Below, piece by piece: positions 53,210 through 64,000 of a stretch of 64,000 nt of DNA. The first letter of the stretch is position 1, and the number at the start of each line of letters is the position of its first letter. Location: positions 19,686,697-19,750,696 of the forward strand of contig NC_061774.1 of NCBI RefSeq assembly GCF_022458985.1, written 5' to 3'. Source of the DNA: Mugil cephalus. Its lineage: Eukaryota > Chordata > Actinopteri > Mugiliformes > Mugilidae. The notes under the pieces were generated by a model. That model was not told where the DNA came from. It was given only the letters and a program-made list of their open reading frames with translations, and did no database searches. The translations under genes were made by a program, and so were the position numbers.

Positions 53210-54232
53210 ATGGAGCTTGGAAATGTGACAAACTCTTCGGAGTGCCCCTCCATTGATGACTTCAGGAACCAAGTGTACTCCACCTCCTACTCCCTTATCA
53301 CCGTGCTGGGCCTGGTTGGGAATGGGTTCGCCCTGGTGGTGCTGATCAAGACGAACCGCCAACAGTCCCCCTTTCATGTCTACATGTTGAACTTGGCAGT
53401 GTCTGACTTGCTGTGTGTTATGACACTGCCGCTGCGAGTCATCTACTATGCTAGCAAAGGCAAATGGAACCAAGGGGATTTCCTGTGTCGCATCAGCTCC
53501 TACGCCCTCTATGTAAACCTCTACTGCAGTATTTACTTCATGGCTGCAATGTCTGTCACCCGTTTCTTGGCCATTGTCTTCCCTGTGCAGAACCTGCGTC
53601 TGGTGACAGAGAACCGCGCACGCCTTGTGTGCCTTGGAATCTGGGTGTTAATCTGTCTTCTGTCCTCACCCTTCCTGATGACTGGTCAGCATTTTGATCC
53701 GTCCACAAATAAAACCAAATGCTTTGAACCTCCAGGAGGAGGAAGTGTCCAAAAATTGGTTGTGCTGAACTATTTGTCTCTGGTGATGGGCTTTGTTCTG
53801 CCTTTCCTGGTCATCCTGATCTGCTACGCCGGCATAGTGCGCACCCTGCTCTCACGCACCAATGTAGCCCGCCGCCAGCGCGGAACAGGAGCCAAAGCCA
53901 TCCGAATGATCGTTATCGTCCTGCTGACCTTTCTGGTCAGCTTCATGCCTTACCACGTGCAGCGCACCATCCACCTGAGCTTCCTGTCCCGGTCAGACAG
54001 CAGCTGCTCGGAGAAGATCGCCATGCAGAAGTCTGTTGTGGTGACTCTGTGTCTGGCCGCTGCCAACTCATGCTTTGACCCGCTGCTGTATTTTTTCTCC
54101 GGGGAGGGTTTCCGCAGCCGCATCAACTCCTTTCGCCAGTCAGTGAGGGGCAGCACCACGCGGCACACAACGAAGCTTCAGCCCGTCGCTGCCTCAGATC
54201 CTGGAGAAAACCACCAGTTGAAGGCCAGTTAA
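53210..54232 (+). CDS. cysltr1: Cysteinyl leukotriene receptor 1
   Basis: A single open frame of 340 residues (human CYSLTR1 has 337). The start chosen is ATG 53210 (MELGNVTN). The frame is open further upstream, but that part holds a polypyrimidine tract and CAG acceptor at about 53180-53191 and is probably intron. The N-terminus has NVT and NSS glycosylation sites and then IDDFRNQVYST, nearly identical to human. TM2 is LNLAVSDLLCVMTLPLRV, loop 1/TM3 GDFLCRISSYALYVNLYCS, loop 2 NKTKCFEPP, TM6 FLVSFMPYHVQRTIHL, TM7 FDPLLYFFSG. The DRY motif is TRF (human: FRC). The family couples leukotrienes D4/C4 to Gq in leukocytes and smooth muscle. It is the only receptor gene here without a coding intron and it points away from the other receptors. 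Confidence 0.97.
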   Translation: MELGNVTNSSECPSIDDFRNQVYSTSYSLITVLGLVGNGFALVVLIKTNRQQSPFHVYMLNLAVSDLLCVMTLPLRVIYYASKGKWNQGDFLCRISSYALYVNLYCSIYFMAAMSVTRFLAIVFPVQNLRLVTENRARLVCLGIWVLICLLSSPFLMTGQHFDPSTNKTKCFEPPGGGSVQKLVVLNYLSLVMGFVLPFLVILICYAGIVRTLLSRTNVARRQRGTGAKAIRMIVIVLLTFLVSFMPYHVQRTIHLSFLSRSDSSCSEKIAMQKSVVVTLCLAAANSCFDPLLYFFSGEGFRSRINSFRQSVRGSTTRHTTKLQPVAASDPGENHQLKAS

Positions 54233-55005
54233 ATCACATCAGGTTCTCTAACAAGCAGATTGGGATGTTAATAAGAGCTAGGGATGATTTGTCCCCTCAT
54301 TTACAGTTAATAAAGGAAGGAAACGCAGAAAATAGTTTTGACACATGTCACTGATTTACACAAGAGTATTAAAAGATTTGAGTTAAAAGTCTCAGGAGGA
54401 TGTTGTACTGTTAAATTGATATTTATTATTCTATAGAGTCCGTATATATTGGATATTTAAGTGATCAGAAATGCTGGTACAATATAAACTGGCATATTTT
54501 GTTCTAAAACTGTAGAGTAATCCAAATTACAAACATTATGTCACTGTATTTATACTGTACGTCTTAATGAATGTTATAGGCTATGCATTTCTATATGAAG
54601 TGTCAAAAATTTAGCGTCGCACACCTTCTATGTGAAGTAAAACATTGTTCAATACTGTACAATTAATACCACAATATGTTACTGTAGGTTTTTACTTTTA
54701 TTTACTGTTTTTTCTCGCTGTTATTTTTAAAAGTTTGTGGTAACTGTTAATGATGCAACGTGTTTCTCAACTCTTGTTTCCCACACGCACACACACACAT
54801 ATATATTATCACTTTGTAATCTTTACAAAAGAGATATGACAATGGGATCAGTTTTCTTTATCTGACTCTTAACAAGAATGCACGTCATGTTTTTATACTT
54901 TTATTTAACCACCTGAAAATGCGGTGCTGTATTCTTTTTGTATGCGAACAGGTGGTCCATTTGTGTATAATAATTGCACCAATAAATGATCTGTGTCAGT
55001 GCTGT
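54233..55005 (+). other. cysltr1: 3'UTR of cysltr1
   Basis: AATAAA occurs at 54309-54314 and again at 54981-54986, so short and long 3'UTR forms are possible. The interval is AT-rich with a CA repeat near 54784-54800. Confidence 0.55.
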
Positions 55006-56984
55006 ATCGGTTCAAATTCACGTCGGCTGCATGTAGAGATCCACTCTCACCACTAAGGGTCGCACTGGCACACGTATTAGTTAGCTCTCCTCCATAAGGG
55101 CTTCAGCACAGGTTACACATTTGTCATCATTTATGTCTGCTCCTGTTACAAAATGTTGCTGTTTTCTGTCATTCTTAGCAACTATGGAGCATCTTTTCAA
55201 ACTGAACTGGTGTCATAAGACCATTTGTATAGTTTGTAAACATATTAACTAAAGCAGAAAGTCAGAGACATACAGCGCATTCAGCATTCAGTTGACGTCA
55301 TATTGCGCAGCTTAAACTAATTAAATTTTACTATAAATCCAATTATCAAGACAAATACATGTTCACTTTTTGCTGAAGCTGTGTTTTTACTAATTTGTTC
55401 ACCTCAAAAAGATAAAGGAACGATCAGAAAGTTGAATCAGCACTGAAGGTGAGGTTTAATTCATGCGTACAGCAGCAGGCGACTGGCAACGGAATTATGT
55501 GTACATGAAACTTACAGGTTAATTGGAAATGCAAAAATAACACTGAGAGGCAAAGCTGCTATGGCCGAGGAGCCTGCTCTTCACAGAACACAGAAGGCCA
55601 CTGTATTACCACTTCATAAAGAGATAATATCGAGCACATGATCGGCTTCCTCCCCCATTTGCACAAAAAGAAGTTTGTTTCACTGTGCGGAGCTGGGCTA
55701 TCTTGGAGATGCCGCTCTCTGCCAGCACTGTTAATGCATCTTATAAGAAAGAGCTTCACCATGCAGGAAGCAAGGAAAGTCCCAGACAGATTCTTCCTCA
55801 TTATGGTATAGAAATGGGGTAAAGTTTTTCACCAGTCCTCTAGCGTCATAGCTCCTAAAGTGATTCGGCATCAGTACTGATAAGTGTTTGGGACAGGTTA
55901 AGAACAAATCTCGTTTGCCTTCAGGGAGAACCAGCTCTGTTTTGCAACATGTGGTAATGCTCACCATGTGAGATCAGACATAGAGGTGCGGTCTGGGAGA
56001 GCTGCTTTCTCTGGAGGAATTTATCCTTTCTGTCGTATTTTTTAAATCCAGTCTGTATACTGTGAACTGACAGCTTTTTCTAAATTATTATTATAGGTTT
56101 TGATATGATCCTTACTGGGAAATCACTCTAAAAGAAAAAAAAAACATCTTGGAAGGAGCAGCCCTTGAATATTTCTTTACCCATTTTTGTACTGTGGTTT
56201 AAACTACTGCAACAAAAGTCACAAAACATTAAAGAAATGGAAAGTGATGGAACACCACGACGCAGTTGCTCAGTTATTGAGTAGACGTGAATGTGTTGTC
56301 ACATTGTTGTTTCAGTTACATCCAAATATTATCATATATTCAGTGAATTACTTGCCAGATTCACTGATTAATGACAGAGCCACCAGTACGCATTTTCCTT
56401 TTAGCTTGGTTTTGGTCTCACAAACGTGGTTTTGCAAAAAAAAACTTTGTGTTTCATACCCGACAAACTAGTTAACATCTGACAGCTAAAGTGGTGACGT
56501 AATTCCTGAAACTGGCAGGGTAGAACAGCTGATTATGAATGGAAGAAAGACAATCTCAGCGTATCTCTCGACTTCCTAAAAGCCTGAGGTTGGCCTGTCA
56601 GCAGCCAGCATAAGAAGCAAGGTATTCTTATTTCTCTAGTTTGATTGCGAGTAGCTTCCATGGCCCCAGGGTTTCAATCCACGTAATCCACTCTGTGGTT
56701 AGCCTCCACCTAGCCAACACACTGAAGCATCCACTGAGATATGTGAGCACTTGCTCCGCCATTTCATGAGATTAGCATGGCTCCTTATCATGCACATGGA
56801 GAAAGTATTGCAAAAAGATCTCAGGTCAACAATCCCTCTGTTAAATTCCCCCACTTGTCAACGAGACCTTTTTCCAATTAGATTTCTGAATGAGGTATTT
56901 CGGCCCATAAATCCTCGTTACTGTCCCCATTATCTTTTAGTACATCCACTGTCTCTCAGTTAATTTCTCAAATGAACATCAGTA
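55006..56984. other. Intergenic, no gene seen
   Basis: Sequence to the right of cysltr1 without recognisable genes. Frames of 70-94 codons carry no family features. Confidence 0.4.
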
Positions 56985-58640
56985 ATATTTTTAAGCAATA
57001 TCAGTCAGGATTCCAGGCACAGTACGGAAACAGTTCCCTTAAGGTTACGCTTGATTTACTGCAGCAGATTCTTGAGCTTGCTCAATCTTAATTTTCGTTG
57101 ATCTGAGTTCTGCGTTTAATATGGCTGACCACTCTGTCACCTCATAAATCACCTTGAATGATGTGTTAGTACTGAGGGCTCAGCTCTTGCCCAGTTTCAC
57201 TCCTATCTATCTGGCAAGAATGTCTTTGTTATAAGGGGGAACCTTCTACTCTTTTTCAGCTCCAATCTCATATGGTGTTCCCCAGGGATCGACGCTTGAT
57301 CCGTTTAATTTCTTAGATGTTTATTTTTACTCTCACTCCAATAACTCTCAAGTTTCTATTCTGCTGACTGGTCGTGACAAATTTTACCAAACACTGGTAA
57401 ATAAATCTAAAACAGTTTACTTGGACCCACAAACTTAATCTGCTCTTTTCAATGTCAAGTGAACTTGGAAAAAAAATTCTCCTTATCCACCACTCAGCCA
57501 AAAGCCTCTGCTTCTGCTTCTGCTTGCACTCCTTAGGCAAATACCTCCTGCACCTGTGGTCCTGTTTACCTGAACTTACCTAGCAGCTGTACTCACTTCT
57601 TTTAAAGCACCCACATCTGTTTTCCAGGATTTTACAGTAAATCTGTTGTTGCTTGTTTTTGTCCTTTTCTTATCGCTTTTATTTTACTTTTTTTTTAAAT
57701 GTTCCTTTTGTGGATTTAACCTTGACTTGAGAGTGATATTTTATGATGTGATGCTGCTTAATCTGCAAAAAGAAACTCCTCATCTCCCAAAACATTGCAG
57801 CAATGTGCATATTAGTGTGTGTGTGTGTGTGTGTGTGTGAGCAAGCGTGTGTGAATGTGTGAGGTGTGCACATGTGTTATTTTGTTCTTTTTATGTGGCC
57901 CAAGGTTTTGCAGAATTGTGTTGTCATGAAGAAAAATGTCCAGAGAAATGGCTCCCACACATTTCTGAGGGTTCAAACCTGTTGTTTGGTGTTCGGTGTG
58001 TGAGCTATAGTCAGTCCACTATTACACATTAAAAAACTAAAGTTTTAGTTATTGATCCTGAAGCAAAGAGAGAGAAACTTTTAAGAAAATCAAAGACACT
58101 GTCTTCTCAATCGATCTCGATCACAACAGGTAAAAAAAAAGAAAAAAAAAGACGTTATTTAGGACTCTGAGCTTGGTTTTATCCCACACATTAAAAATGT
58201 AGTAAAAACTCTCTCAAGCAAACATGGAGTTGCTGATGCATGCTTTTATCTCCAGTCATATTGACTATTGTAATGCTGTACTTTCTGGTCTTCCCAAAAA
58301 AAAAAAAAAAAAAAAAAACATAAATTATTTATAATTACTTCCAAATTCAGCATATTACACCGCTTTTGAGATCGCTGCATTGACTCCGCGTGTGTTTCAG
58401 GATCGATTTTAAGAATCTTTTTTTTTGGTTTATAAATGTCTTAATGGTCTCAGTCCATCATATTTATCAGATCTGCTTTTACTATGTCGGCCCCCGGCAG
58501 CCCTGAGGTCCTCTGGTACCAGGAACCTGATTCCGAGAGTTAGGACAAAGAAGTTACTTTATCTTGAACTTCCTCACTCGGCAGATGAGACCCACCTGCC
58601 CCTGGTTGCACAATTTGTCATTTCCCTGACGTGACGGTTT
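56985..58640 (+). mobile_element. L2-type LINE remnant (reverse transcriptase)
   Basis: Plus-strand fragments in changing frames follow the order of the L2 ORF2: SGFQAQYGNSSLKVTLDLLQ (about 57005-57065), VDLSSAFNMADHSV (about 57098-57140; motif A with the catalytic Asp), GVPQGSTLDP (about 57270-57300; from the GVPQGSxLGP motif), MELLMHAFISSHIDYCNAVL (about 58225-58285), and VYKCLNGLSPSYLSDLLLLC (about 58426-58485). Stops and frameshifts break it. The A-run at 58297-58318 lies within the element. Confidence 0.85.
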
Positions 58641-59194
58641 GAACAGTGCACCAGTATCAGTGATGACTCTGTAGCCAATTGACGACATTAGAACTTTTGT
58701 TGTTGTATAAAGCCATCATATGCAGGTCAGGTCAATAATTTTAACCATGTGTTCTGCAGTGCACTGATGTCACATCATATGACTCGTATACATGCATAGA
58801 ACTCATATGTTTCAATAAGAGGCCTCGCCTTGCTATTTAAAACTCCCCTCTCAAACATCCAAAGTTAACTGCTTGCCAAAAAAGATCAACGAGGCGAAGG
58901 GAGCACTGTTGTTTCTAATGAGAAACCATCTGCATTTCTGTGTTTGCATGCGCACATCTACAATTACATCGCATACACTTGGTCATACATCTCAAAGGCG
59001 ACAAGTTAAAGGCAGATCAAAGGGTTTACAGGTAATTTTTTTTTTATTAAGACAGAGTGTCATGATTTAGGGAAGCTTGCTAACGATGACAGTCCAATGC
59101 CCCAATATGATTAAAATGGAGTCTGGTCTGATATGACCAAAGTATAGCTTTCTTAAACATCATTCATTTGTTGGAGTTCAAAATACTTAAGGTT

Positions 59195-59480
59195 AGTAAA
59201 ATTTAGGATGAGGTGTTCCCCAAGGATTAGTCATGGGTCCTGTTTTACTTTCTATCTATATGCCTATGTATAAGATATACGTATATTTTTTGTTTCTGTA
59301 ATGTGGATGACTCAAAACTTTACATTTCGCTGGCTCTTCTCTGACTCAAACAGAGGTCCTTTTATTTGAACCCCAAAATATAACTTGTCCTCCAGTGTGA
59401 AGTGTTTCCTGTATGGTGTGATCTTTGAATGTGATGTTGTCACGTTTTCTCTAACTTAGGGACATTGCAAAAGTTTTTAT
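59195..59480 (+). mobile_element. Second LINE fragment
   Basis: GAGGTGTTCCCCAAGGATTAG and GTCATGGGTCCTGTTTTAC encode a decayed GVPQG-x-VMGPVL motif of the L2-type reverse transcriptase, followed by SIYMP-like and an ATGTGGATGACTC stretch (from the catalytic YADD-type motif). It is a separate copy from the one to its left. Confidence 0.6.
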
Positions 59481-62400
59481 GTCAAGCATATTTTAGAAAA
59501 AAAATATAAAACACCCATGTATTTTTACCATCACACCTGGACTATTGTTCAGCAAAAGTGTATTTCATCCTAGCTTTTGAAGTTGTTGAGTAGCAACTGA
59601 TTGAATTTGTGCATGCCTTTGTTTTTCAGGTTCAGCCCATTCTGCCACATCATATGCCATTAAACACAACAAGGTCCTGTTGCTTACCCTGAACTTGGTC
59701 ACCCTACGCTGGGCCCATCCCTTTGCTTGTCATTGCTCTAACAGGAAACTTGTGAACAGTTCAACAGTGATTGTGTACCCTTCTGAAAGTATTTTGGGCC
59801 ACCATTGTATTTTTGTCCAAGCTCTGACGCACGCTAAGAGAAAGGCCCCTTAGTTTACTTGACTTTAAAAATATTTTAACCTAATCCTTTTTCTAAATCA
59901 CATAGTCTCCATACAGGACTTTGTTAATGTTGCATTTGGGTTTTCTTTTTTTCTGTAAACGTCCTCCTGTCAGGAGAATGAAACAGTCCATGTTGCCTTA
60001 TATATATAAAAAGCATTTTAAAAATGCCTATAGTTTACATTATAGTGCAGTTAAATTTGCATTTTGCAACTTCTGCATTGCCCCGTATATGTTAATATTT
60101 TCTTTAATGTTTCTGTGCTCCTGGGTAATATTTCAGATTAATTAGCTAACTCACTGTCTCTCGGTCACAGTGCAGATAATCACTGCAGAGTCATTCCTCC
60201 TACCGATGGTCTAGCCAGAAGCACAACTTATGAAAGGTTTCCTTCTCCTCTTAACAGAATTTCCTGAAGGCTTCAATATGGACATCCAAGAAATTTGCTA
60301 TTGATGCTAACTCTACTACTCTCACATCCAGCTCGCGCTTTTTGAGCTCACTGGTTTGCAGCAGTTCTGCACTTTTCTCTCAATTCCCTTATCAATTAGC
60401 CGTTAAAGTCTATGTGATATAAGACAGTTTTATCTTTGCAAGACTCCACCGCTGTAGTGTTTACCTCACCAGATGCTGGATCAAACGTCGGATTGGGGTT
60501 TAAGGCCAAAACTGTAAATTAATATTTGGCAATAAGAGAATCCAAAACTTGAATTTTGGAACGATAATTCAAACAGAAAGCTCTTTGTAAAGGCTCAAAA
60601 GCAATGATCGCTTTACGTCTTTCAGTATGAGTGGGAAAATTCCTTTACAGATCAACAAGGTGAAAAAAAAGAGGATTTGGAGCTTCAGCAGTGAGTTTGG
60701 AAATTAAACAGAGGCGAGGAGGAGTATCTGAAGCATTCACTGAAGCACTGTAACACATCCAAGGGCGTGTGGTGAAACTGGGTCATTGTGGTGATGCCCC
60801 AATTGGGCTTAACTCTGTTTTGTTGTTACAAATTCTTCACCACCCTCCGTGAAATTTATTGTGATTTTAAAAGGCCAGTTTTGTCCCGTGGTGAACTGGT
60901 AGGGAGCTGTGCATGGGCACAACATTAGAGCAAGCTGTCATAGTTTATTCAGACCAAGAAAGACAAGAAACTGCAGACAAATATTGGCTTTTGAGGAAAT
61001 TAAGTTGAGGTTTGGCCCTGAGCTCTCCTGCTGCATGCCGAAGAGTCAGCGTAGATGCTGGGAGAAAACAGTTTTTCTTTGTTTTTAGCGAAGAATTATC
61101 AGCTGATTCATTCTTTATAATATAAGCATGCCACAACAATATAAACACTGTACACTGAAACTGTGCATTTCTAAAACGTTACGTGAGGTTACAGTTTAAT
61201 GTCTAGTCAGTGAAGAAATAGTGTCATTTAATTCTCTAGTTTATCGCAAATGTTATTAGCATCAAATTTAGAGTGGCTACACAGTGCAAAGCTGTGTAGT
61301 GGCCTTTTATAAATCAACAGCAACTTAATTCATGCAAGAAAACATTAACCAAGGGTAACGAATAGTTGCATAAATGTCATACATTAGGTCGGGCTCCAAG
61401 CTAAGGTAGCTGAAAAAGAAAAGCAGAATATAATCACAGCAAAACTAAATGTCTGGCAACAAATGTCTGGTCCTTCATGATCCCGAAGGGAGGCAGAGGG
61501 GTTAATGACAGCATAAATTTGCAGGGCTGAAGACAGCCATAATAAACTATTAGGTTAAATCAACATGGTCAACTTGTTCATAATTAAGCAGCTCAAGGCA
61601 AAAATTATCCAGGCGATAAGAAAGCACCACACTGTCATTCACACACATAAAAACTTGAGATATGTTGAAGCTGCATTAAGAGAATCCACGTTACTGGTTG
61701 CCAGAAGACACTGGTGCTGGAGCCAAATTGGTATGTAACGACCACATGTTTACTATTTCTGACAGGATTTATGGCATCTGGAGAATAAGTCGGCTGTTTT
61801 TTCTGTTTGTTTTCAACGAGGGGCATCTAAGGCCCCTTTCCTGAAGGCGTATCAGTAAAAACCCGTCAGAGAGATGGACCACAGTGACATGGAAAAATAA
61901 CAGAAGCATTTTTCACTCATGTTTTCCTGCTCGACTAATAGAGAGAAAGAAAACTGAATGAAACAGTAGTATAAGGTGAACAAATAAATAAACATAAAAA
62001 AACATATTTTTATGTGAATTAGGTCTAAAAAGTTTCACTAAAAAAAAAAAAAAAAGTGGGCTAAAAACTTTCCATGTTCTGTCTCTGGAGCATTACATAC
62101 ACTGATGGATGTTTGACAAAAAAAAAAAAAAAAATGTTCAAATGTATAGCTGCGCTTGTGAAATTCCCAGAAACCTCAAAAGACCATATGGATGGAAACC
62201 TAAAAAAAATAAAAAAATAAATAAATACAAAATGTTTCCACCTGTTTCTCAAGTTAAGCCGCTTTTGTCTGATAAAAAAAATGATAGCAGGAAATGCCAA
62301 ACAGTGTGTCAGTGAAGAAATGCACATATGAAAAAGCTATATGTATTTATCTTTCATGACGTCTATATGTTAACTTCTTTTAGATGATATGATACCGATA

Positions 62401-62653
62401 AAACCATAAAAAAAACATTATTATCTTAAGTTTCAATATTATTCTCTGAACAGTTAATTTACGTGACATTTCAATCGAACATCTGGATATTTTAAACGTC
62501 GCGTCACGTTGAATAAATATCACATTAAATCATTTGAGCAAGAGAAAATGAGCAGTCCACATTTTTTAGGATTTTTAGAGATTTAAAGTTCAACAGATTT
62601 AAAAGATTTAAGTGGAACATAAACACTACAGCCCTGAAGAAGAGGGTCGTTAA

Positions 62654-62654
<1 letters not shown>
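59481..62654. other. Intergenic, no gene seen
   Basis: About 3.2 kb of AT-rich sequence, with A runs at 62039-62055 and 62118-62133. Frames up to about 90 codons are low-complexity. A short inverted repeat (CTACACAG / CTGTGTAG) is near 61276-61301. Confidence 0.4.
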
Positions 62655-62688
<34 letters not shown>

Positions 62689-62706
62689 TGTCTGTCTGTC
62701 TGTCTG
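62655..62706. repeat. Compound GT / TCTG microsatellite
   Basis: About 16 TG units pass directly into five copies of TCTG. Confidence 0.97.
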
Positions 62707-64000
62707 GGTGGGTGAGGGGTCACTTCTCTGGATGCAGCAGAAGACACCAACCGGGGGTTAATGTTGTTTACTTTCTTTTGCAAGTGGCCATTGTATTCGC
62801 TTCTACCCATCACATGACACCTGGTCACAGTCTCCTCATCAGGCCCGTCCTCGACCCTCCGCTCCTCTACCGTCACAAAGACACACACAATCATGCACTC
62901 AGATGCACACAATGGGCCTCTTGTTAGCCCCAGCCCGTGTACAGGAAGCATCTTCTGCAGATTTGAGGGCCCAAACCGTGATGCTGGCATGGTCCCGCGT
63001 GTGCCCCTCAGCCTCCTCAATGCAGCCCATTGACGACAGCGCTCGTTTCCTCCAATTAACTGGCAGCGGCACCTCCCGTTATTAATCTAGGCAACACTGA
63101 GAGTCCACTCTGAAACCCGGAACAAAGTGAATCGGTTGCTTTCGCCGCCCTTTCGGGTGCTAAATCATGAATAATTGGTTCTTAATATGTCACTAACTGA
63201 AACCTGCTAGCTCTGTAACATGGGACTCTTGCTTTCTAAAACTTTTATAGAGCTTGTAATTGATGACAAGCCATAAAAAAAAAGCATGACAAGCCACTTA
63301 ACCACTGACTTTTGTCAATTGTTGTCATTATTTCTCAGAACAATTCTTTTTTTTTTTTTCTGACAGGCTTTCCAGACTTCAGATGCAGATCAGTCCAAAA
63401 GGACAAGGCATGAGATGCGCTGCTGATGAGAACCCGTCAAAAAGCGGAGACAGGAAGTCTGAAAGTTTGAGAAAATCTTACTCTTGTTTCAGACAAGCTG
63501 TCCAGCAGTGCTGTCTTTCTGAAATCGGTTCTCACATGGCATATCTGGGAACGTAAGTATTGGACAGGGAACCAAATTTGATGATATACTTGCGATATTC
63601 TAGACAGGAATATCTCCTGGGGCGTCAAGGCGTGCATACATGAGTAAATATTTTTCAGACAATGCTGCCTGAGTTAAAAAAAAAAAAGAAAAAAGAACGA
63701 GCCTTACATCTTCTCCTACATCTATGATGACAGTCATGATGCTCTATGGTGTCTTTAGACACATTTAGTCAGAGCGGAGGAAAGTAAAATATGAAGCAGA
63801 TGTCCAGCTGGATTTAGAGCCCCTGCCAAAACACCGCCACAACACCCATGTTGAAAGGCGAGAACATAAATTTTGACGGGATGTGGAGGCTGGCAGCCAA
63901 AGAGATTTCAGATTTTGAAAACAGAGCAGCATTTCCTTTCTACTGGCTTTGCAGACCTGGAATCCCATCGGGACGCTCTGAGACCAACATACAGATGCAT
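62707..64000. other. Intergenic to the right edge, no gene seen; unique GC-richer stretch
   Basis: 62740-63220 has a more even base composition than its surroundings and includes AATCATGAATAATTGGTTCTTAAT at 63162-63185 (split: AATCATGAATAA then TTGGTTCTTAAT), an AT-rich homeodomain-site-like cluster. It could be a conserved non-coding element. No reading frame has recognisable content up to 64000. Confidence 0.35.

Noticed and set aside
61276-61301. Short inverted repeat CTACACAG / CTGTGTAG
   Set aside because: Eight-base arms are expected by chance in a window of this size.

Overview
The window is nuclear DNA of a ray-finned fish, most likely a percomorph teleost. The genes have short GT-AG introns and vertebrate polyadenylation signals. 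The DNA between them is full of microsatellites and old fish transposons (Tc1-like, hAT, a THAP-domain DNA element, L2-type LINEs). The protein genes form a block that I recognise from the mammalian X chromosome (human Xq21: ITM2A, GPR174, P2RY10, LPAR4, CYSLTR1), in the same relative order.

Layout: itm2a (plus strand; exon 1 lies off the left edge) occupies 180-5555, with its 3'UTR to about 6.84 kb. It converges tail-to-tail with gpr174 (minus, 7170-10436). Next come p2ry10 (minus, 16430-18003), lpar4 (minus, 23082-24251), a chemokine-receptor-type GPCR (minus, 29839-31300), an unrecognised two-exon membrane-protein gene with four GPCR-like segments (minus, 41805-43367), and cysltr1 (plus, intronless coding region, 53210-54232). 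From about 55 kb to the right edge I see no gene, only LINE fragments, microsatellites and unassigned sequence.

What the genes do together: apart from itm2a this is a cluster of rhodopsin-class (delta-group/P2Y-like) receptors for lipid mediators, with a chemokine receptor embedded in it. By family knowledge GPR174 and P2RY10 respond to lysophosphatidylserine, LPAR4 to lysophosphatidic acid and CYSLTR1 to cysteinyl leukotrienes; several act in leukocytes. Four of the receptors carry coding introns, each at a different position. From memory, the human orthologues have one coding exon.

Most notable: (1) the unrecognised gene at 41.8-43.4 kb, whose short first exon and main ORF join in phase across good splice sites and which looks like a receptor reduced to TM1-TM4; (2) the chemokine receptor with a shortened first extracellular loop, DRYRAIV in place of DRYLAIV, and a cysteine-rich tail; (3) the discordant introns across the receptor cluster; (4) a hAT element with exact 8-bp target duplications and two fossil copies of a THAP-domain transposon.
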